This document shows positions 10,425 to 20,219 of a stretch of 64,000 nt of DNA, in pieces. The position numbers were made by a program, and so were the translations under genes. This DNA is from Cohaesibacter marisflavi (GTDB lineage: Bacteria > Pseudomonadota > Alphaproteobacteria > Rhizobiales > Cohaesibacteraceae): positions 188,017-252,016 of the forward strand of contig NZ_FOVR01000003.1 in the NCBI RefSeq assembly GCF_900115225.1. Reading direction: 5' to 3'. Position 1 is the stretch's first letter. Every line of letters starts with the position of its first letter. The notes below the pieces were generated by a model. It was not told the DNA's origin. It made no database searches and worked only from the letters and a program-made list of their open reading frames with translations.

Positions 10425-12164
10425 ATGTCCACCAAACAGCTCTCATTCTTGCCAAAATGGGTGACATCCATAAAAGCAAAGATTTTTTCTATCGTTTTGC
10501 TTTCGGCTATTGGCATCGCAGCATTGGCAGTGCAGTCAGGTCTTACGTCCAGAGACGACCTGATGGCCAGCAAGGAAGCGGAACTGGCGCATCTAATAGA
10601 ATCAGCCACCAACATTGCCGAAAAATTCAATGAGCAGGCAAAAAGCGGGCAGCTGTCGCAAGAAGAGGCCCAGCAGCGCGCCAAAGAAGCCATCTCCATG
10701 ATGAGCTATAATGGGGGTGACTATTTTTTCATTCTCGACACCAGCGGTCACATGCTGATGCACCCGGTTAATCCGGATCTGGTTGGCAAGGATGTATCGG
10801 GCACCAAAGACCGGAACGGCACTTACACCACCCGCAGCTTTATCCAGATCGCTCGGGAGCAAGGGGCCGGCGCACTTGAATATGTCTGGCCCAAACCGGG
10901 GGAAACAGACGCCACTCCTAAAATGTCCTATGCAGAAATGTTTGCTCCATGGGGCTGGATTGTGGTGACCGGGGTCTATATCGACGATGTGAACACGATT
11001 TATCAGAACAATATCCAGAAGCTGCTGCTTTCCGCCGGAATGATCGCACTGATCATTGTCGTGCTGTCCGCAATCACTGCCTTTTCCATTACCAAACCAC
11101 TTGGCAAGGCCGTGAACACGACCCGCAAGCTTGCTGACGGCGATCTCAATGTCGATATTCCGAACACCGAGCGCGGAGACGAGATCGGAGCACTTGGTCG
11201 TGCCCTGATTGTCTTTCGTGATGGCGCAAGACAGACAAAGGCCATGGAACGGGAGCAAGCCGAGCAGAAGCAGCAAAACGAAGAACAACAGCGCCAGATG
11301 CTGCTCGACATGGCGGACCGTTTTGACAGCTCTGTCAGCCAGATCATCAAGACGGTAGCTCATGCTGCCACCGGATTTGGCCACCAGACAGAACAACTCG
11401 CCACCCGCTCCAAAGAGAATAGTGATCGCGTCAAATCAATCTCGGAAGCCATGGCTGCTTCAAGCAGCAATGTGCAGACCGTTGCGGGCGCTTCGGAAGA
11501 GATGACCACATCTATTGCGGAAATCGCCTGCCAGATCGACGAGACCAACAATTATTCCCGCACAGCTGTGAACGAGGTGCAGAAGGCCACCAGCGTGATC
11601 GGTTCCCTCTCGCAATCGTCCAAGGCCATCGGCCAGATTGTAGGCCTCATCAAGGATATCGCCGAACAAACCAACTTGCTGGCGCTCAACGCGACCATCG
11701 AGGCCGCACGCGCTGGCGAAGCAGGACGCGGCTTTGCAGTGGTTGCTGCCGAGGTCAAGGATCTTGCCTCCCAGACAGGAAAGGCAACCGAAGAGATTGC
11801 TGAGCAGATCAATACCATCCAACACACCATCTCAGATGCTGTGGTCGCAATTGAGCATGTGGATGGCACGATTGGTCAGCTCAACCGCATTTCCAGCACC
11901 ATCGCTTCGGCTGTCGAGCAACAGGGCGCTGCATCGCAGGAAATCAGCTGCAGCATTTCCGAAGCAGCCCAGAATAGCCTTCAGGTGACGGACAATGCCG
12001 AAGCACTCAACAATCTGGCCATGGAGAATGATCAGGCTGCTGACGACATGTCGATCCATGCCGCCGATTTGGAAACCCAGATTGCCAATCTCTCGAAACA
12101 GGTTGATGCGTTCCTCTCAACCATTCGCGAGCAGAACCGACAAAATGGCGTGAAGGCTGCTTGA
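10425..12164 (+). CDS. Methyl-accepting chemotaxis protein with single Cache (sCache_2) sensor
   Basis: 579 residues. Order: cytoplasmic start, TM1 (about 19-38), a periplasmic sCache_2-like domain (about 40-195, with [31 protein letters not shown] and [16 protein letters not shown]), TM2 (about 198-222), HAMP (about 223-276), and an MA signalling domain whose hairpin tip reads [22 protein letters not shown]. It has no C-terminal CheR-binding pentapeptide. The ligand is unknown; sCache_2 domains often bind small organic acids. No che genes are near, so it must serve a cluster elsewhere. A strong terminator follows at 12203-12246. Confidence 0.94.
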   Translation: MSTKQLSFLPKWVTSIKAKIFSIVLLSAIGIAALAVQSGLTSRDDLMASKEAELAHLIESATNIAEKFNEQAKSGQLSQEEAQQRAKEAISMMSYNGGDYFFILDTSGHMLMHPVNPDLVGKDVSGTKDRNGTYTTRSFIQIAREQGAGALEYVWPKPGETDATPKMSYAEMFAPWGWIVVTGVYIDDVNTIYQNNIQKLLLSAGMIALIIVVLSAITAFSITKPLGKAVNTTRKLADGDLNVDIPNTERGDEIGALGRALIVFRDGARQTKAMEREQAEQKQQNEEQQRQMLLDMADRFDSSVSQIIKTVAHAATGFGHQTEQLATRSKENSDRVKSISEAMAASSSNVQTVAGASEEMTTSIAEIACQIDETNNYSRTAVNEVQKATSVIGSLSQSSKAIGQIVGLIKDIAEQTNLLALNATIEAARAGEAGRGFAVVAAEVKDLASQTGKATEEIAEQINTIQHTISDAVVAIEHVDGTIGQLNRISSTIASAVEQQGAASQEISCSISEAAQNSLQVTDNAEALNNLAMENDQAADDMSIHAADLETQIANLSKQVDAFLSTIREQNRQNGVKAA

Positions 12165-12202
12165 CCGGCAGCCTCCAACTTTGCCCTTCAAGCGCGAATA
12201 AA

Positions 12203-12246
12203 CAAAGCCCCCGCCGATCTTAAGGGATCAATGACGGGGGCTTTTT
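12203..12246. terminator. Bidirectional terminator between chemoreceptor and EF-hand gene
   Basis: AAAGCCCCCG at 12204-12213 pairs with CGGGGGCTTT at 12235-12244, with T-runs on both strands. It can end the plus-strand chemoreceptor transcript and the convergent minus-strand EF-hand transcript. Confidence 0.88.
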
Positions 12247-12276
12247 ATTCATAAAGGGCAATCGATCAGGATCTTG

Positions 12277-12720
12277 TCAGGCAGATAGATCCACGCTGGA
12301 GCCTTCTTCATCCACGGGCGCTTTCATCGCGGCTTCATATTCCTTGGTCAGATGGAGCATATAGTCGATAAAATTCTGCTTGCCCTCGTTGTTCGATACT
12401 TCTGACACAATCTGGGAAAAAACATCCTCGTTGATGGGAGAGCCACCCATCAGCAGAGCCATCGGATTGGTCGCGCTGCCCTGCCCAATTTCCAATTTCA
12501 TCTGATCGAGATAGGTCATGAATTCCTTCTCGGTCAGCTTGCCATCACCGAAGCTGTCGGCGGTTTCGAAATTCTTGCGGCTGAGAATGGGAACATTCTG
12601 CGCTTCGTCGACATTCAGATCGCCGGATTTATCCAGATCATACTTCTCGATCATCATGTCGACAGCATCGGCGTTACTGATGCGGAAGATGGGCATGTAG
12701 CTTGATGCACCGCTGATCAT
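12277..12720 (-). CDS. EF-hand domain protein without signal peptide
   Basis: 147 residues, acidic, with no signal peptide or membrane segment. A canonical EF-hand loop DLDKSGDLNVDE is at residues 28-39; a second loop, DSFGDGKLTEKE (55-66), keeps positions 1, 5 and 12 but has Phe at position 3, so it may bind calcium weakly. The C-terminal half (NEDVFSQIVSEVSNNEGKQNFIDYMLHLTKEYEAAMK) is helical and unrecognised. Calcium binding is inferred. It shares an upstream region with divergent tldD, which contains a CtrA-like box. It is not closely similar to the exported EF-hand paralogs at 34-36 kb. Confidence 0.82.
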   Translation of the reverse strand: MISGASSYMPIFRISNADAVDMMIEKYDLDKSGDLNVDEAQNVPILSRKNFETADSFGDGKLTEKEFMTYLDQMKLEIGQGSATNPMALLMGGSPINEDVFSQIVSEVSNNEGKQNFIDYMLHLTKEYEAAMKAPVDEEGSSVDLSA

Positions 12721-12828
12721 GGCCCCACTCCTCTCATCGACGTTCTCCCCTCACCGGGCTGATTTGCCCTCATTGGCAGGTTTTGCGTATGGTTAGCCTT
12801 CATGGTTAATGAATTTACCGAAACATGG

Positions 12829-12844
12829 TTAACGCCCGGTTTAA
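12829..12844. promoter_or_regulatory. CtrA-like box between EF-hand gene and tldD
   Basis: The sequence TTAACGCCCGGTTTAA contains TTAA-N7-TTTA, with the same inner GG-TTTA ending as the box in front of ccrM (5343-5357). A nearby imperfect palindrome, GGTTAATGAATTTACC, lies at 12804-12819. The 309-bp gap (12721-13029) holds no gene. Confidence 0.35.
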
Positions 12845-13029
12845 TTTTAATCCGCAGCAACATTCTTCAAAAAACGGACACATTTACAGTGTTCGCATGC
12901 GTTGCTTCCACAGGCCTTTAAGCGAAGAAATTTCTATTATTTAATTCTTTAACTGGATATTGGTCGCCAAGGGTCTTATGTCTAGAATAAGTATAGTCAC
13001 ACAATTGTAATCATCACCGCGGGGTCACC

Positions 13030-14529
13030 ATGCATTCTTTATCAACGACTTTGCCAGCTTCCCTTCAGGCGATCTCGCCTGCCTCAAGTCTCATCAAGGG
13101 CGAAGGCAAGGATATGCTCGAAAGTTACGGGCTCGATAAGGATCAGGTGAGGCAGGTTTTGGCCGATACCGTGCATGGCGCTGATGACGGCGAACTTTTT
13201 TTCGAACAGACGCAATCGGAAAGCCTCGTCTTTGACAACGGACGGCTCAAAAGCTCCGCCTTTGACACCGGACAGGGCTTTGGCCTGCGCGCGGTTGCAG
13301 GCGAAATGGCCGGCTATGCCCATTCGGGCGAGCTCAATATGGGCGCTATCCGGCGGGCGGCAGACTCTGTGCGTGGTGTCGCCGATGGCTATGAAGGCGT
13401 GTGGGACATGGCCCCTCCCAAAGCCAACCACACCATCTATCGCGGGTTTAACCCGGTGGATGACCTGACGCTTGGCAAGAAGATCGCCCTTCTGGAAGAA
13501 ATCGACGCCTATGCCCGCGAAAAAGATCCGCGCGTTCGGCAGGTTTCCGCTTCGTTGGTTGGCAACTGGCGTCGTGTTGGCATTCTACGCCCGAACGGGC
13601 AGTGGTTTGAAGACGTGCGCCCGCTGGTGCGGCTCAATGTGTCCGTTGTCGTGGGCGAAGGTGACCGCAAGGAGGCCGGCAGCCACGGCTTTGGTGGGCG
13701 CAACAGTTATGAATTCTTTCTTGAGGCCAATGGCCTTGAAGGCGGTTGGCGCAACGCCACCGATGAAGCCATCCGGCAGGCTCTGGTCAATCTAGAAGCC
13801 GTTGCCGCTCCGGCTGGCGAGCTGGATGTGGTGCTTGGCCCCGGCTGGCCCGGCGTGCTGCTGCATGAAGCCGTAGGCCATGGCCTAGAAGGTGACTTCA
13901 ACCGGCGCAAGAGCTCGGCCTTTTCCGAACTGATGGGCCAGCAGGTCGCCGCCAAGGGAGTAACGGTGGTGGATGATGGCACCATTCGCGGCAAGCGCGG
14001 CTCGCTCAATATCGATGACGAAGGCACCCCTTCCCAGCGCACAACGCTGATTGAGGATGGCATTCTGGTTGGCTACATGCAGGACCGGCAGAATGGTCGC
14101 CTGATGGGCACCAGCTCGACCGGCAACGGGCGCCGTCAGTCCTATGCACATCTGCCCATGCCACGCATGACCAACACGATCATGGAAGCGGGCGAGCATG
14201 CCCCCGAAGAGATTGTCAAGTCCGTCAAGAACGGCATTTATGCAGTCAATTTCGGCGGCGGTCAGGTGGATATTACATCGGGCAAGTTCGTCTTCTCCTG
14301 CACGGAAGCCTATCTCATTGAAGATGGCAAGGTGGGCGCACCGGTCAAAGGTGCAACCCTTATTGGCAATGGGCCGGAAGCCATGAAGCGCATTTCCATG
14401 ATCGGCAACGACATGGAACTGGATACCGGCATCGGCACGTGCGGCAAGCAGGGCCAAGGCGTGCCGGTGGGCGTTGGTCAGCCCACACTCAGAATTGACG
14501 GCATTACGGTTGGCGGCACACGCACCTGA
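13030..14529 (+). CDS. tldD: TldD metalloprotease subunit
   Basis: 499 residues. The zinc-binding HExxxH motif is H279-E-A-V-G-H284 in LLHEAVGHGLEGDFNRRKSS. Other family blocks are GELFFEQTQSESLVFDNGRLK, GFGLRAVAGEMAGYAHSGEL and the C-terminal GVPVGVGQPTLRIDGITVGGT. TldD and TldE (PmbA) form a heterodimeric protease with its active site in TldD that cleaves unfolded peptides. The partner pmbA is at 26522-27892. About 28 residues precede the usual family start; an internal ATG at 13114 with AAGG upstream is an alternative start. Confidence 0.95.
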   Translation: MHSLSTTLPASLQAISPASSLIKGEGKDMLESYGLDKDQVRQVLADTVHGADDGELFFEQTQSESLVFDNGRLKSSAFDTGQGFGLRAVAGEMAGYAHSGELNMGAIRRAADSVRGVADGYEGVWDMAPPKANHTIYRGFNPVDDLTLGKKIALLEEIDAYAREKDPRVRQVSASLVGNWRRVGILRPNGQWFEDVRPLVRLNVSVVVGEGDRKEAGSHGFGGRNSYEFFLEANGLEGGWRNATDEAIRQALVNLEAVAAPAGELDVVLGPGWPGVLLHEAVGHGLEGDFNRRKSSAFSELMGQQVAAKGVTVVDDGTIRGKRGSLNIDDEGTPSQRTTLIEDGILVGYMQDRQNGRLMGTSSTGNGRRQSYAHLPMPRMTNTIMEAGEHAPEEIVKSVKNGIYAVNFGGGQVDITSGKFVFSCTEAYLIEDGKVGAPVKGATLIGNGPEAMKRISMIGNDMELDTGIGTCGKQGQGVPVGVGQPTLRIDGITVGGTRT

Positions 14530-14784
14530 CTGCCTGATAGAGAGACATGATGCAGGATCTGGCGTGCAGGCCGCGCAGAATGCGGCCTCACTCGTCTTGA
14601 AAGCCTGTTTAAGTGCCGTTCATTGGCCTCTTTTCAATGAACAATCCTATATGCATATGCGTTGAATATCGTCCGCGCTCGACACATGCAGCCTTTTCAC
14701 CAAGGCTTCATGCCGGACGATGGTCATCATATCTCTTCAAACACCGCCGAGCCGGGAAGGCTCCGCTCACAATAAAGAACGCCA

Positions 14785-15402
14785 ATGGACCTAGACTATC
14801 CTCGCCTCATTTCGATTTTTGTCAGTTTTTTCGCTGTTGTAGACCCAATCGGGACAATTCCCGTTTTCATGGCAGTGACGTCGGGCATGGATGGGCGAGA
14901 GCGTCGACAGGTCATCATCAAGGCCTGCACAGTGGCTGCTGCCGTTCTCTGTTTCTTTGTCATTGCAGGGGAAGTCATTCTGACCTCTCTTGGCATTCCG
15001 CTGCCAGCCTTTCAGATTTCCGGTGCCATCGTGCTGTTCCTGTTTGCGCTGACGATGATCTTTGGCGCAGGCAAGCCAGAGGCGGAGCTGGAACTCAAAA
15101 ACGCCCACGATCTGGCCTTCTACCCGCTGGCAATTCCCTCCATAGCGAGCCCCGGAGCGATGTTGGCTGCGGTGTTGCTGACGGAAAACTCGAAATTTCC
15201 CATTACCCAACAGATGATTACAACAGGGCTCATGCTTAGCGTCATTCTGATCACCGCCGCCCTCCTACTGGTGGCAAGCTATGCGCAGAAGGTGATCGGC
15301 AGAAATGGCGCCAGTGTGATCAGTCGTGTGATGGGCATGCTGCTGGCCGCAGTCGCCATGGAAAATGCCCTCTCCGGCCTCAAGGACTATTTCGGCATTT
15401 AG
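14785..15402 (+). CDS. MarC-family integral membrane protein
   Basis: 205 residues with six hydrophobic helices. The N-terminal FVSFFAVVDPIGTIPVFMAVTSG is the family signature (UPF0056/MarC), and the mid-protein PLAIPSIASPGAMLAAVLL repeats the same proline-containing element, as expected for an inverted-repeat fold. The transported substrate is not known; the historical link to antibiotic resistance has not held up. It stands alone downstream of tldD with a 255-bp gap. Confidence 0.9.
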   Translation: MDLDYPRLISIFVSFFAVVDPIGTIPVFMAVTSGMDGRERRQVIIKACTVAAAVLCFFVIAGEVILTSLGIPLPAFQISGAIVLFLFALTMIFGAGKPEAELELKNAHDLAFYPLAIPSIASPGAMLAAVLLTENSKFPITQQMITTGLMLSVILITAALLLVASYAQKVIGRNGASVISRVMGMLLAAVAMENALSGLKDYFGI

Positions 15403-15466
15403 GCTGACAAGAGCTCAACGATGGAATGAATATCCGGCTTCTCGGGTTTGGCCCGGTTCACCTGTG

Positions 15467-15496
15467 ACTGCGGCTCCAAACAAAAAGGAGCGCAGT
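15467..15496 (-). terminator. Hairpin after the sCache chemoreceptor / marC convergence
   Basis: ACTGCGGCTCC (15467-15477) pairs with GGAGCGCAGT (15487-15496), with one bulged base and an A-rich loop. The 3' arm can alternatively pair with ACCGCACTCC at 15502-15511 with two mismatches. No clear T-run, so terminator function is uncertain. Confidence 0.4.
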
Positions 15497-15551
15497 GATA
15501 AACCGCACTCCCTTGGGCTCTTGTTTGAAATCTTTTGCTGCCTTGGCGCCG

Positions 15552-17234
15552 TCAGGCTGCCGAAACATCCGCAAGGAATTTTTCGATATTCTTCTTGAGA
15601 GAGTCAGCGCTCTTGTTGAGTTCGCCAGAGGCGCCTTTGACAAGATGCGCGGATTCTGTCGTCTGGGCCGTTTTCTCGGACACCATATGCATGTTGCTGG
15701 AAGCAGAGTGCGTGCTGTCTGCTGCCTGCTGGACGTTGGTGGCAATCTCGCCCGTTGCCGCGCCCTGCTGTTCCACAGCCGTTGCAATCGCCGAGGTATA
15801 GCCGTCCACTTCTTCCATGACGCGAGCAATCTTGGCAATAGAATCCACCGTTTCACCGCTTGATGTCTGGATGGCGTTGATCAGGCTACTGATTTCCTCT
15901 GTCGCCTTGGAAGTCTGGGTCGCAAGTTCCTTGACTTCAGCTGCCACAACAGCAAAGCCCTTGCCAGCTTCTCCGGCACGTGCTGCTTCGATGGTGGCGT
16001 TAAGGGCCAGTAGGTTGGTCTGTTCGGCAATGGCCTGAATAAGGCTAACCACCTCGCCGATCTTGCGGGAGGCATCATCCAGTTCGGCGACCTTGCCGTT
16101 GGAGATCTTGGTATCCTCGGTCGCAACGGCCACGACTTCTTTACTACGGACAGCCTGCTGCATGATTTCGTTGATGGAAGCGGTTAATTCTTCGGCGGCA
16201 GATGCCACAGAATGGACGTTGGCAGACGCATCCTGACTGGATGCCGAAGCCTGCGAAGAGCTGTCTTCTGTCTGGCTGGCAATTTCTTCCAGCTTATCCG
16301 CAGCCTGCTCCATTTCGTCGATCTGGACAGCTACGGCGCCAAGATTCTGCCCGACGCTTTCCCGGAACATGATAATCAGCTCCGCAATACGCTCGGCTTT
16401 GCGAATGCTCTCTGCATTATTCTCTTTTTCCAGTTCGGCAAGACGCTGCCGTTCAATTGCCCCTACGCGGAAGCCCTCAACGGCCCGGCTCATGGCCCCC
16501 ACTTCGTCATTGCGGTTCTGCCCGGCAACTTCAATGTCGAGATTGTTGTCGCCAATGGCAACAATATCCTGATTGAGAAGAGAAATGGGCCGCGCAATCG
16601 AACGGGCAAGGAAAAAGCCGAAGCCACCGGCAACAGCGACCAGCAACAAGGCGATCAGGCCGGAAATCGTGGCAGCTTTCCAGAAGGCCTGCTGGACATC
16701 TTCCAACAGCACGCCAGAGCCGAGAATCCAGCCCCAAGCGCGAAAATTCTTGACGAAGGAAATCTTGTCATGAAAGACACCATTCTTATCATCCCAAACA
16801 TAATCTACATAAGCTTCGCCATTCTGCGTTGCCTTTTCGATAAATTCTCTGACGTGATATTTGCCGTTGCCGTCCTGAGCCTGCATCAAGTTGGTATTTT
16901 CGCTTTGCGGCTTGGCCGGGTGAACAAGATTCGTGCCGGTCTCATCATAGACAAAAACATAGTCCTTGCCTTGATATTTCATGCCTCGAAGAGCAGTCTT
17001 GGCTCTGAGCTGGGCTTCTTCTTCAGTCAATTCGCCGCTTTGGGTTTTCTTGTAGAAGGTATCTGCAACATTATAGGCGGCATCGACGACACTCTGAATT
17101 TCATGGCGTTTAAAGCCATTCAGGTTGGTATCCAGATTTACCAGCTGGTAGCCCAGCAAAACCAAAAAGGACAAAACAAAGAAGGCGACGAGCGCATATA
17201 GGCGGCTCGAAATACTGCGAAAAAGGCGGGACAT
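15552..17234 (-). CDS. Methyl-accepting chemotaxis protein with single Cache sensor
   Basis: 560 residues. TM1 spans about 10-31, and the periplasmic domain (about 35-185) has the sCache_2 pattern ([22 protein letters not shown], then [21 protein letters not shown]). TM2 is about 190-212, HAMP about 213-265, and the signalling domain has the tip [47 protein letters not shown]. The sensor is the same type as in the receptor at 10425-12164 but clearly diverged, so the two probably have different ligands. No CheR pentapeptide and no chemotaxis genes nearby. Confidence 0.94.
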   Translation of the reverse strand: MSRLFRSISSRLYALVAFFVLSFLVLLGYQLVNLDTNLNGFKRHEIQSVVDAAYNVADTFYKKTQSGELTEEEAQLRAKTALRGMKYQGKDYVFVYDETGTNLVHPAKPQSENTNLMQAQDGNGKYHVREFIEKATQNGEAYVDYVWDDKNGVFHDKISFVKNFRAWGWILGSGVLLEDVQQAFWKAATISGLIALLLVAVAGGFGFFLARSIARPISLLNQDIVAIGDNNLDIEVAGQNRNDEVGAMSRAVEGFRVGAIERQRLAELEKENNAESIRKAERIAELIIMFRESVGQNLGAVAVQIDEMEQAADKLEEIASQTEDSSSQASASSQDASANVHSVASAAEELTASINEIMQQAVRSKEVVAVATEDTKISNGKVAELDDASRKIGEVVSLIQAIAEQTNLLALNATIEAARAGEAGKGFAVVAAEVKELATQTSKATEEISSLINAIQTSSGETVDSIAKIARVMEEVDGYTSAIATAVEQQGAATGEIATNVQQAADSTHSASSNMHMVSEKTAQTTESAHLVKGASGELNKSADSLKKNIEKFLADVSAA

Positions 17235-17458
17235 TTAGGTAGGCTCCGGTGCGGGGTCTTCTTAAAATTCATTATGTTTCCGTAATCTTTCTACATTTCG
17301 GGTTAGAAAAAGGTAAATTTTTCCCCTTCACTTTTCCTAATCACGGCGATTTTACTCACTCAGACGCAGACATTTTGTCACAGACATCGAGCTTTATTCT
17401 TTTCAACCATTCTCCGGAGCGAAAATGTCTGGCGTTTCTCAAGCATGGACACTGGCAA

Positions 17459-17764
17459 ATGGTGAAACATCCTCTCGATCATCTGATTGAACAGCGCATT
17501 CAGGAAGCACTGGACAATGGAGATCTTTCCAATCTGCCCAACGCAGGGCAGCCCCTCTCTGATCTTGACCTCTCTGAGGATGATCTGCTGGCGCGCGTGG
17601 TGCGCGAACAAGGCGGCAAACCGGCCTATGTGTTGCTGAATGGCAAGCTGCAAGCGCTGCTCAAGCGCCTTGACCAAGTCAAGGATCCACTCAGACATAA
17701 GGCTCTGGAGCAACAGATCGCGGACATGCGCACCCAAATGGCCATCGAAAAGGAACGCGGATAG
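17459..17764 (+). CDS. DUF1992 (DnaJ-homologue-like) protein
   Basis: 101 residues from the ATG at 17459-17461. An in-frame extension reaches 17249, but it is of non-protein-like composition and lacks a start signal. HPLDHLIEQRIQEALDNGDLSNLPNAGQPL is the hallmark of DUF1992, the family of YhdN-like proteins annotated as DnaJ-homologue subfamily. The remainder (VLLNGKLQALLKRLDQVKDPLRHKALEQQIADMRTQM) is helical. The molecular role is not established. The ribosome-binding site is weak. Confidence 0.8.
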   Translation: MVKHPLDHLIEQRIQEALDNGDLSNLPNAGQPLSDLDLSEDDLLARVVREQGGKPAYVLLNGKLQALLKRLDQVKDPLRHKALEQQIADMRTQMAIEKERG

Positions 17765-18064
17765 GCCGCACCCGCCCAAAATAGCTAACTGCGCTCGTCA
17801 TTGTGAGGGGAGCAGACGGTGTCGAGAAGACGGCGAGGCTGCCCCTCTCGTTCTTTTATGCCCAATTGCCCGAAGGGATTGCCAAGGAGTGATTGCAATT
17901 TCGCAAAGCGTCCTCTACAAGGGGGCCTCACCCCGTGACATGGTTGGCCGATGGAGCAGCTTGCGTCTGAGCAAGAGAGCTGCGAGGGGAAAAGGCTTCA
18001 AGACGCGGGAATCAATTTACGAAGGCCAGAGCTCTGCTGGCAAGGACTTCCTGGAAAGCCTATT
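17765..18064 (+). other. 300-bp leader of the DEAD-box helicase gene
   Basis: No gene is supported. A hairpin can form from GAGGG-GA-GCAG (from about 17804) and CTGC-CCCTC (ending about 17849), followed by TCGTTCTTTTATG. Long structured leaders are common for cold-shock DEAD-box helicases; regulation here is inference. Confidence 0.4.
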
Positions 18065-19864
18065 ATGACAAATTTCGAAAGCGTGCATCCCGTGCTCGCC
18101 ACAGCCTTGACCCATCATGGCTATGATCATCTTACCTCTGTACAGCAAGCTGTCATCGAAGCCGATGTGAAGGGCCGCGACCTTCTGGTGTCCGCCCAGA
18201 CCGGCTCTGGCAAAACAGTTGCCTTCGGGTTGGGCATGGCTGAAAGCCTGTTGGGGGAAGAAGGCAAGCTGCCGCGCGCTGCCGAGCCGCTGGCGCTGGT
18301 CATCGCCCCAACGCGCGAATTGGCCATGCAGGTCAAGGCCGAACTGACATGGCTTTATGCCGATTGCGGTGCGCATATCGCCTCCTGCGTTGGCGGCATG
18401 GATATTCGCCGCGAGCGCCGCGATCTCTCCCATGGCTGCCACATTCTGGTGGGCACGCCGGGCCGTCTGCGCGATCATATCGAACGCGGCTCCCTCGATC
18501 TGAAATGGCTGAAAGTTTCTGTTCTCGATGAAGCTGATGAAATGCTTGATCTGGGCTTCCGCGAAGATCTGGAATTCATCCTTTCCAACGCATCTGAAGA
18601 GCGCCAGACCTTCCTCTTCTCGGCAACCGTACCGCGCCCGATTGAAGAACTGGCCAAAACCTACCAGCGCGATGCCCTACGCATTACAACGGCAGAACAG
18701 CGCCAGCAGCACGCGGATATCGACTATCACGCCCATCTTGTTTCGCCAAAGGACAAGGAAAAGGCCGTAATCAACGTTCTGCGCTTCCACGAGTCGCCCA
18801 GCACGATGATCTTTTGCTCGACCCGCGAAATGGTGCGCCATTTGTCTGCGCGCCTTTCGAACCGTGGATTTGCCGTAGTCGCGCTTTCCGGTGAGCTTAG
18901 CCAAGCTGAACGCACCCATGCACTGCAGGCGATGCGTGATGGACGGGCTCGGGTCTGTGTGGCCACCGACGTGGCTGCACGCGGTATCGACCTACCGAAC
19001 CTTGATCTTGTGATCCATGCGGATCTGCCCAACAACTCTGACGCCCTGCTGCACCGTTCGGGCCGCACGGGTCGCGCCGGACGCAAGGGCAATTGCGCCA
19101 TTATCGTTCCGCACAACAAGCGCAACTTGGTCAACCGTCTCCTGAAATTCGCTCGTGTGCGCGTCAATTGGGAACCGGTGCCGAGCATCGACGATATTTT
19201 GAAAAATGATCAGGCGCGCATCTTCGAGCATCCAAAGCTGCTTGAAGTGCCAACCGGCGATGATCTGACTTTGGCCGAGAGCCTGCTGGCCACCTATGGG
19301 GCCGAACAGGTTGCCCATGCCTTCCTTGCGACCCAGCAGGCCAACTATCCTGCGCCTGAAGAGCTGATTGCCGTCAACTACAAGGAAGACACTCGCAAAG
19401 GCGTTCAGGAAAGAAACGACTTTGAAAATGGCGTTTGGTTCCGCATCAATGCCGGGCGCAAGCATCGGGCCGAGCCGCGCTGGCTGTTGCCTCTCATCTG
19501 CCGTGTCGGCGGCTTCAACAAGAAGAAGGTCGGCTTCATCCGCATTCTCGATGGCGAGACCGTGTTTGAATTGGCCCCAGATGTTGCAGACCGTTTTCAG
19601 GATGTAACCGAGGCGGAAGGCACCGGCGAGAAGAGCCTGCGCATCACCAAGATCGGCGAACGCCCCGAGCATCTGCTTAATTCTGGTGGCGGACGCGGCA
19701 AACCGCGCAGCGCCGGTGGCAAGGGACGTTTCAATGATGGTCCGCGCCCACGCCGCCGTGATGGTCGCAGCGAAGGACGCGGCCAGAATGATGGATACCG
19801 CAAGGACAAGAAGTCCCACCGTGGCAAGGGTGGAAACAAGAATTACCACCCACTCAACGACTAG
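18065..19864 (+). CDS. DEAD-box ATP-dependent RNA helicase with DbpA-type RNA-binding domain
   Basis: 599 residues from the ATG at 18065; an upstream in-frame extension to 17951 is unlikely to be coding. Core motifs are Q (HHGYDHLTSVQQAVI), Walker A AQTGSGKT (44-51), PTRELA, the DEAD box in VLDEADEMLD (about 155-164), SAT, and HRSGRTGRAGRKG. A DbpA-like RNA-binding fold follows (about 450-530: NDFENGVWFRINAGRKHRAEPRWLLPLICRVGGFNKKKVGFIRI). The tail is Gly/Arg/Lys-rich (GGGRGKPRSAGGKGRF onward). The layout resembles CsdA/DeaD, which remodel RNA in ribosome assembly and cold adaptation. Exact orthology to deaD or dbpA is not certain. Confidence 0.93.
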   Translation: MTNFESVHPVLATALTHHGYDHLTSVQQAVIEADVKGRDLLVSAQTGSGKTVAFGLGMAESLLGEEGKLPRAAEPLALVIAPTRELAMQVKAELTWLYADCGAHIASCVGGMDIRRERRDLSHGCHILVGTPGRLRDHIERGSLDLKWLKVSVLDEADEMLDLGFREDLEFILSNASEERQTFLFSATVPRPIEELAKTYQRDALRITTAEQRQQHADIDYHAHLVSPKDKEKAVINVLRFHESPSTMIFCSTREMVRHLSARLSNRGFAVVALSGELSQAERTHALQAMRDGRARVCVATDVAARGIDLPNLDLVIHADLPNNSDALLHRSGRTGRAGRKGNCAIIVPHNKRNLVNRLLKFARVRVNWEPVPSIDDILKNDQARIFEHPKLLEVPTGDDLTLAESLLATYGAEQVAHAFLATQQANYPAPEELIAVNYKEDTRKGVQERNDFENGVWFRINAGRKHRAEPRWLLPLICRVGGFNKKKVGFIRILDGETVFELAPDVADRFQDVTEAEGTGEKSLRITKIGERPEHLLNSGGGRGKPRSAGGKGRFNDGPRPRRRDGRSEGRGQNDGYRKDKKSHRGKGGNKNYHPLND

Positions 19865-19914
19865 GAGGCAGGCTGGTTTCAGCCTTCTTTCCCTTGTCCA
19901 ATCTCTTATCCATT

Positions 19915-19945
19915 TCGGCCCGTGTCTTTGATCTGCGCGGGCCGA
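19915..19945 (+). terminator. Hairpin downstream of the DEAD-box helicase gene
   Basis: A perfect 8-bp inverted repeat TCGGCCCG / CGGGCCGA with a 15-base loop is followed by TTTGCATTC. It is about 50 bp past the helicase stop. The rest of the 355-bp gap before the MATE gene shows no gene. Confidence 0.5.
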
Positions 19946-20219
19946 TTTGCATTCTTTCCGCTCAGTTTCTCCTTCTGCTGTGGCAAAAGCATTGCTTCGG
20001 CAGCAAGGGCGAAGAGGAAGAAAGCGGCCTCCCCCTCTTTCAATATCCGCCGACATTCCCTATTTAATGGGCCTGACATTTTCCGGATGACCAACCTTTT
20101 TTCTGGGCCGACAAAGGGAACCTGACAAGGCACACCCCATTGCTACCCATTTTCATGCCTTTGCCGGATCGCACCACACCGGCGGCGACCTGGCCGGATG
20201 CCACTAAACAGGAATTTGC

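Noticed and set aside
18992-20056. 354-codon frame antisense to the helicase gene
   Set aside because: Sequence is low-complexity hydrophobic shadow of the helicase and its Gly/Arg tail; no family features.
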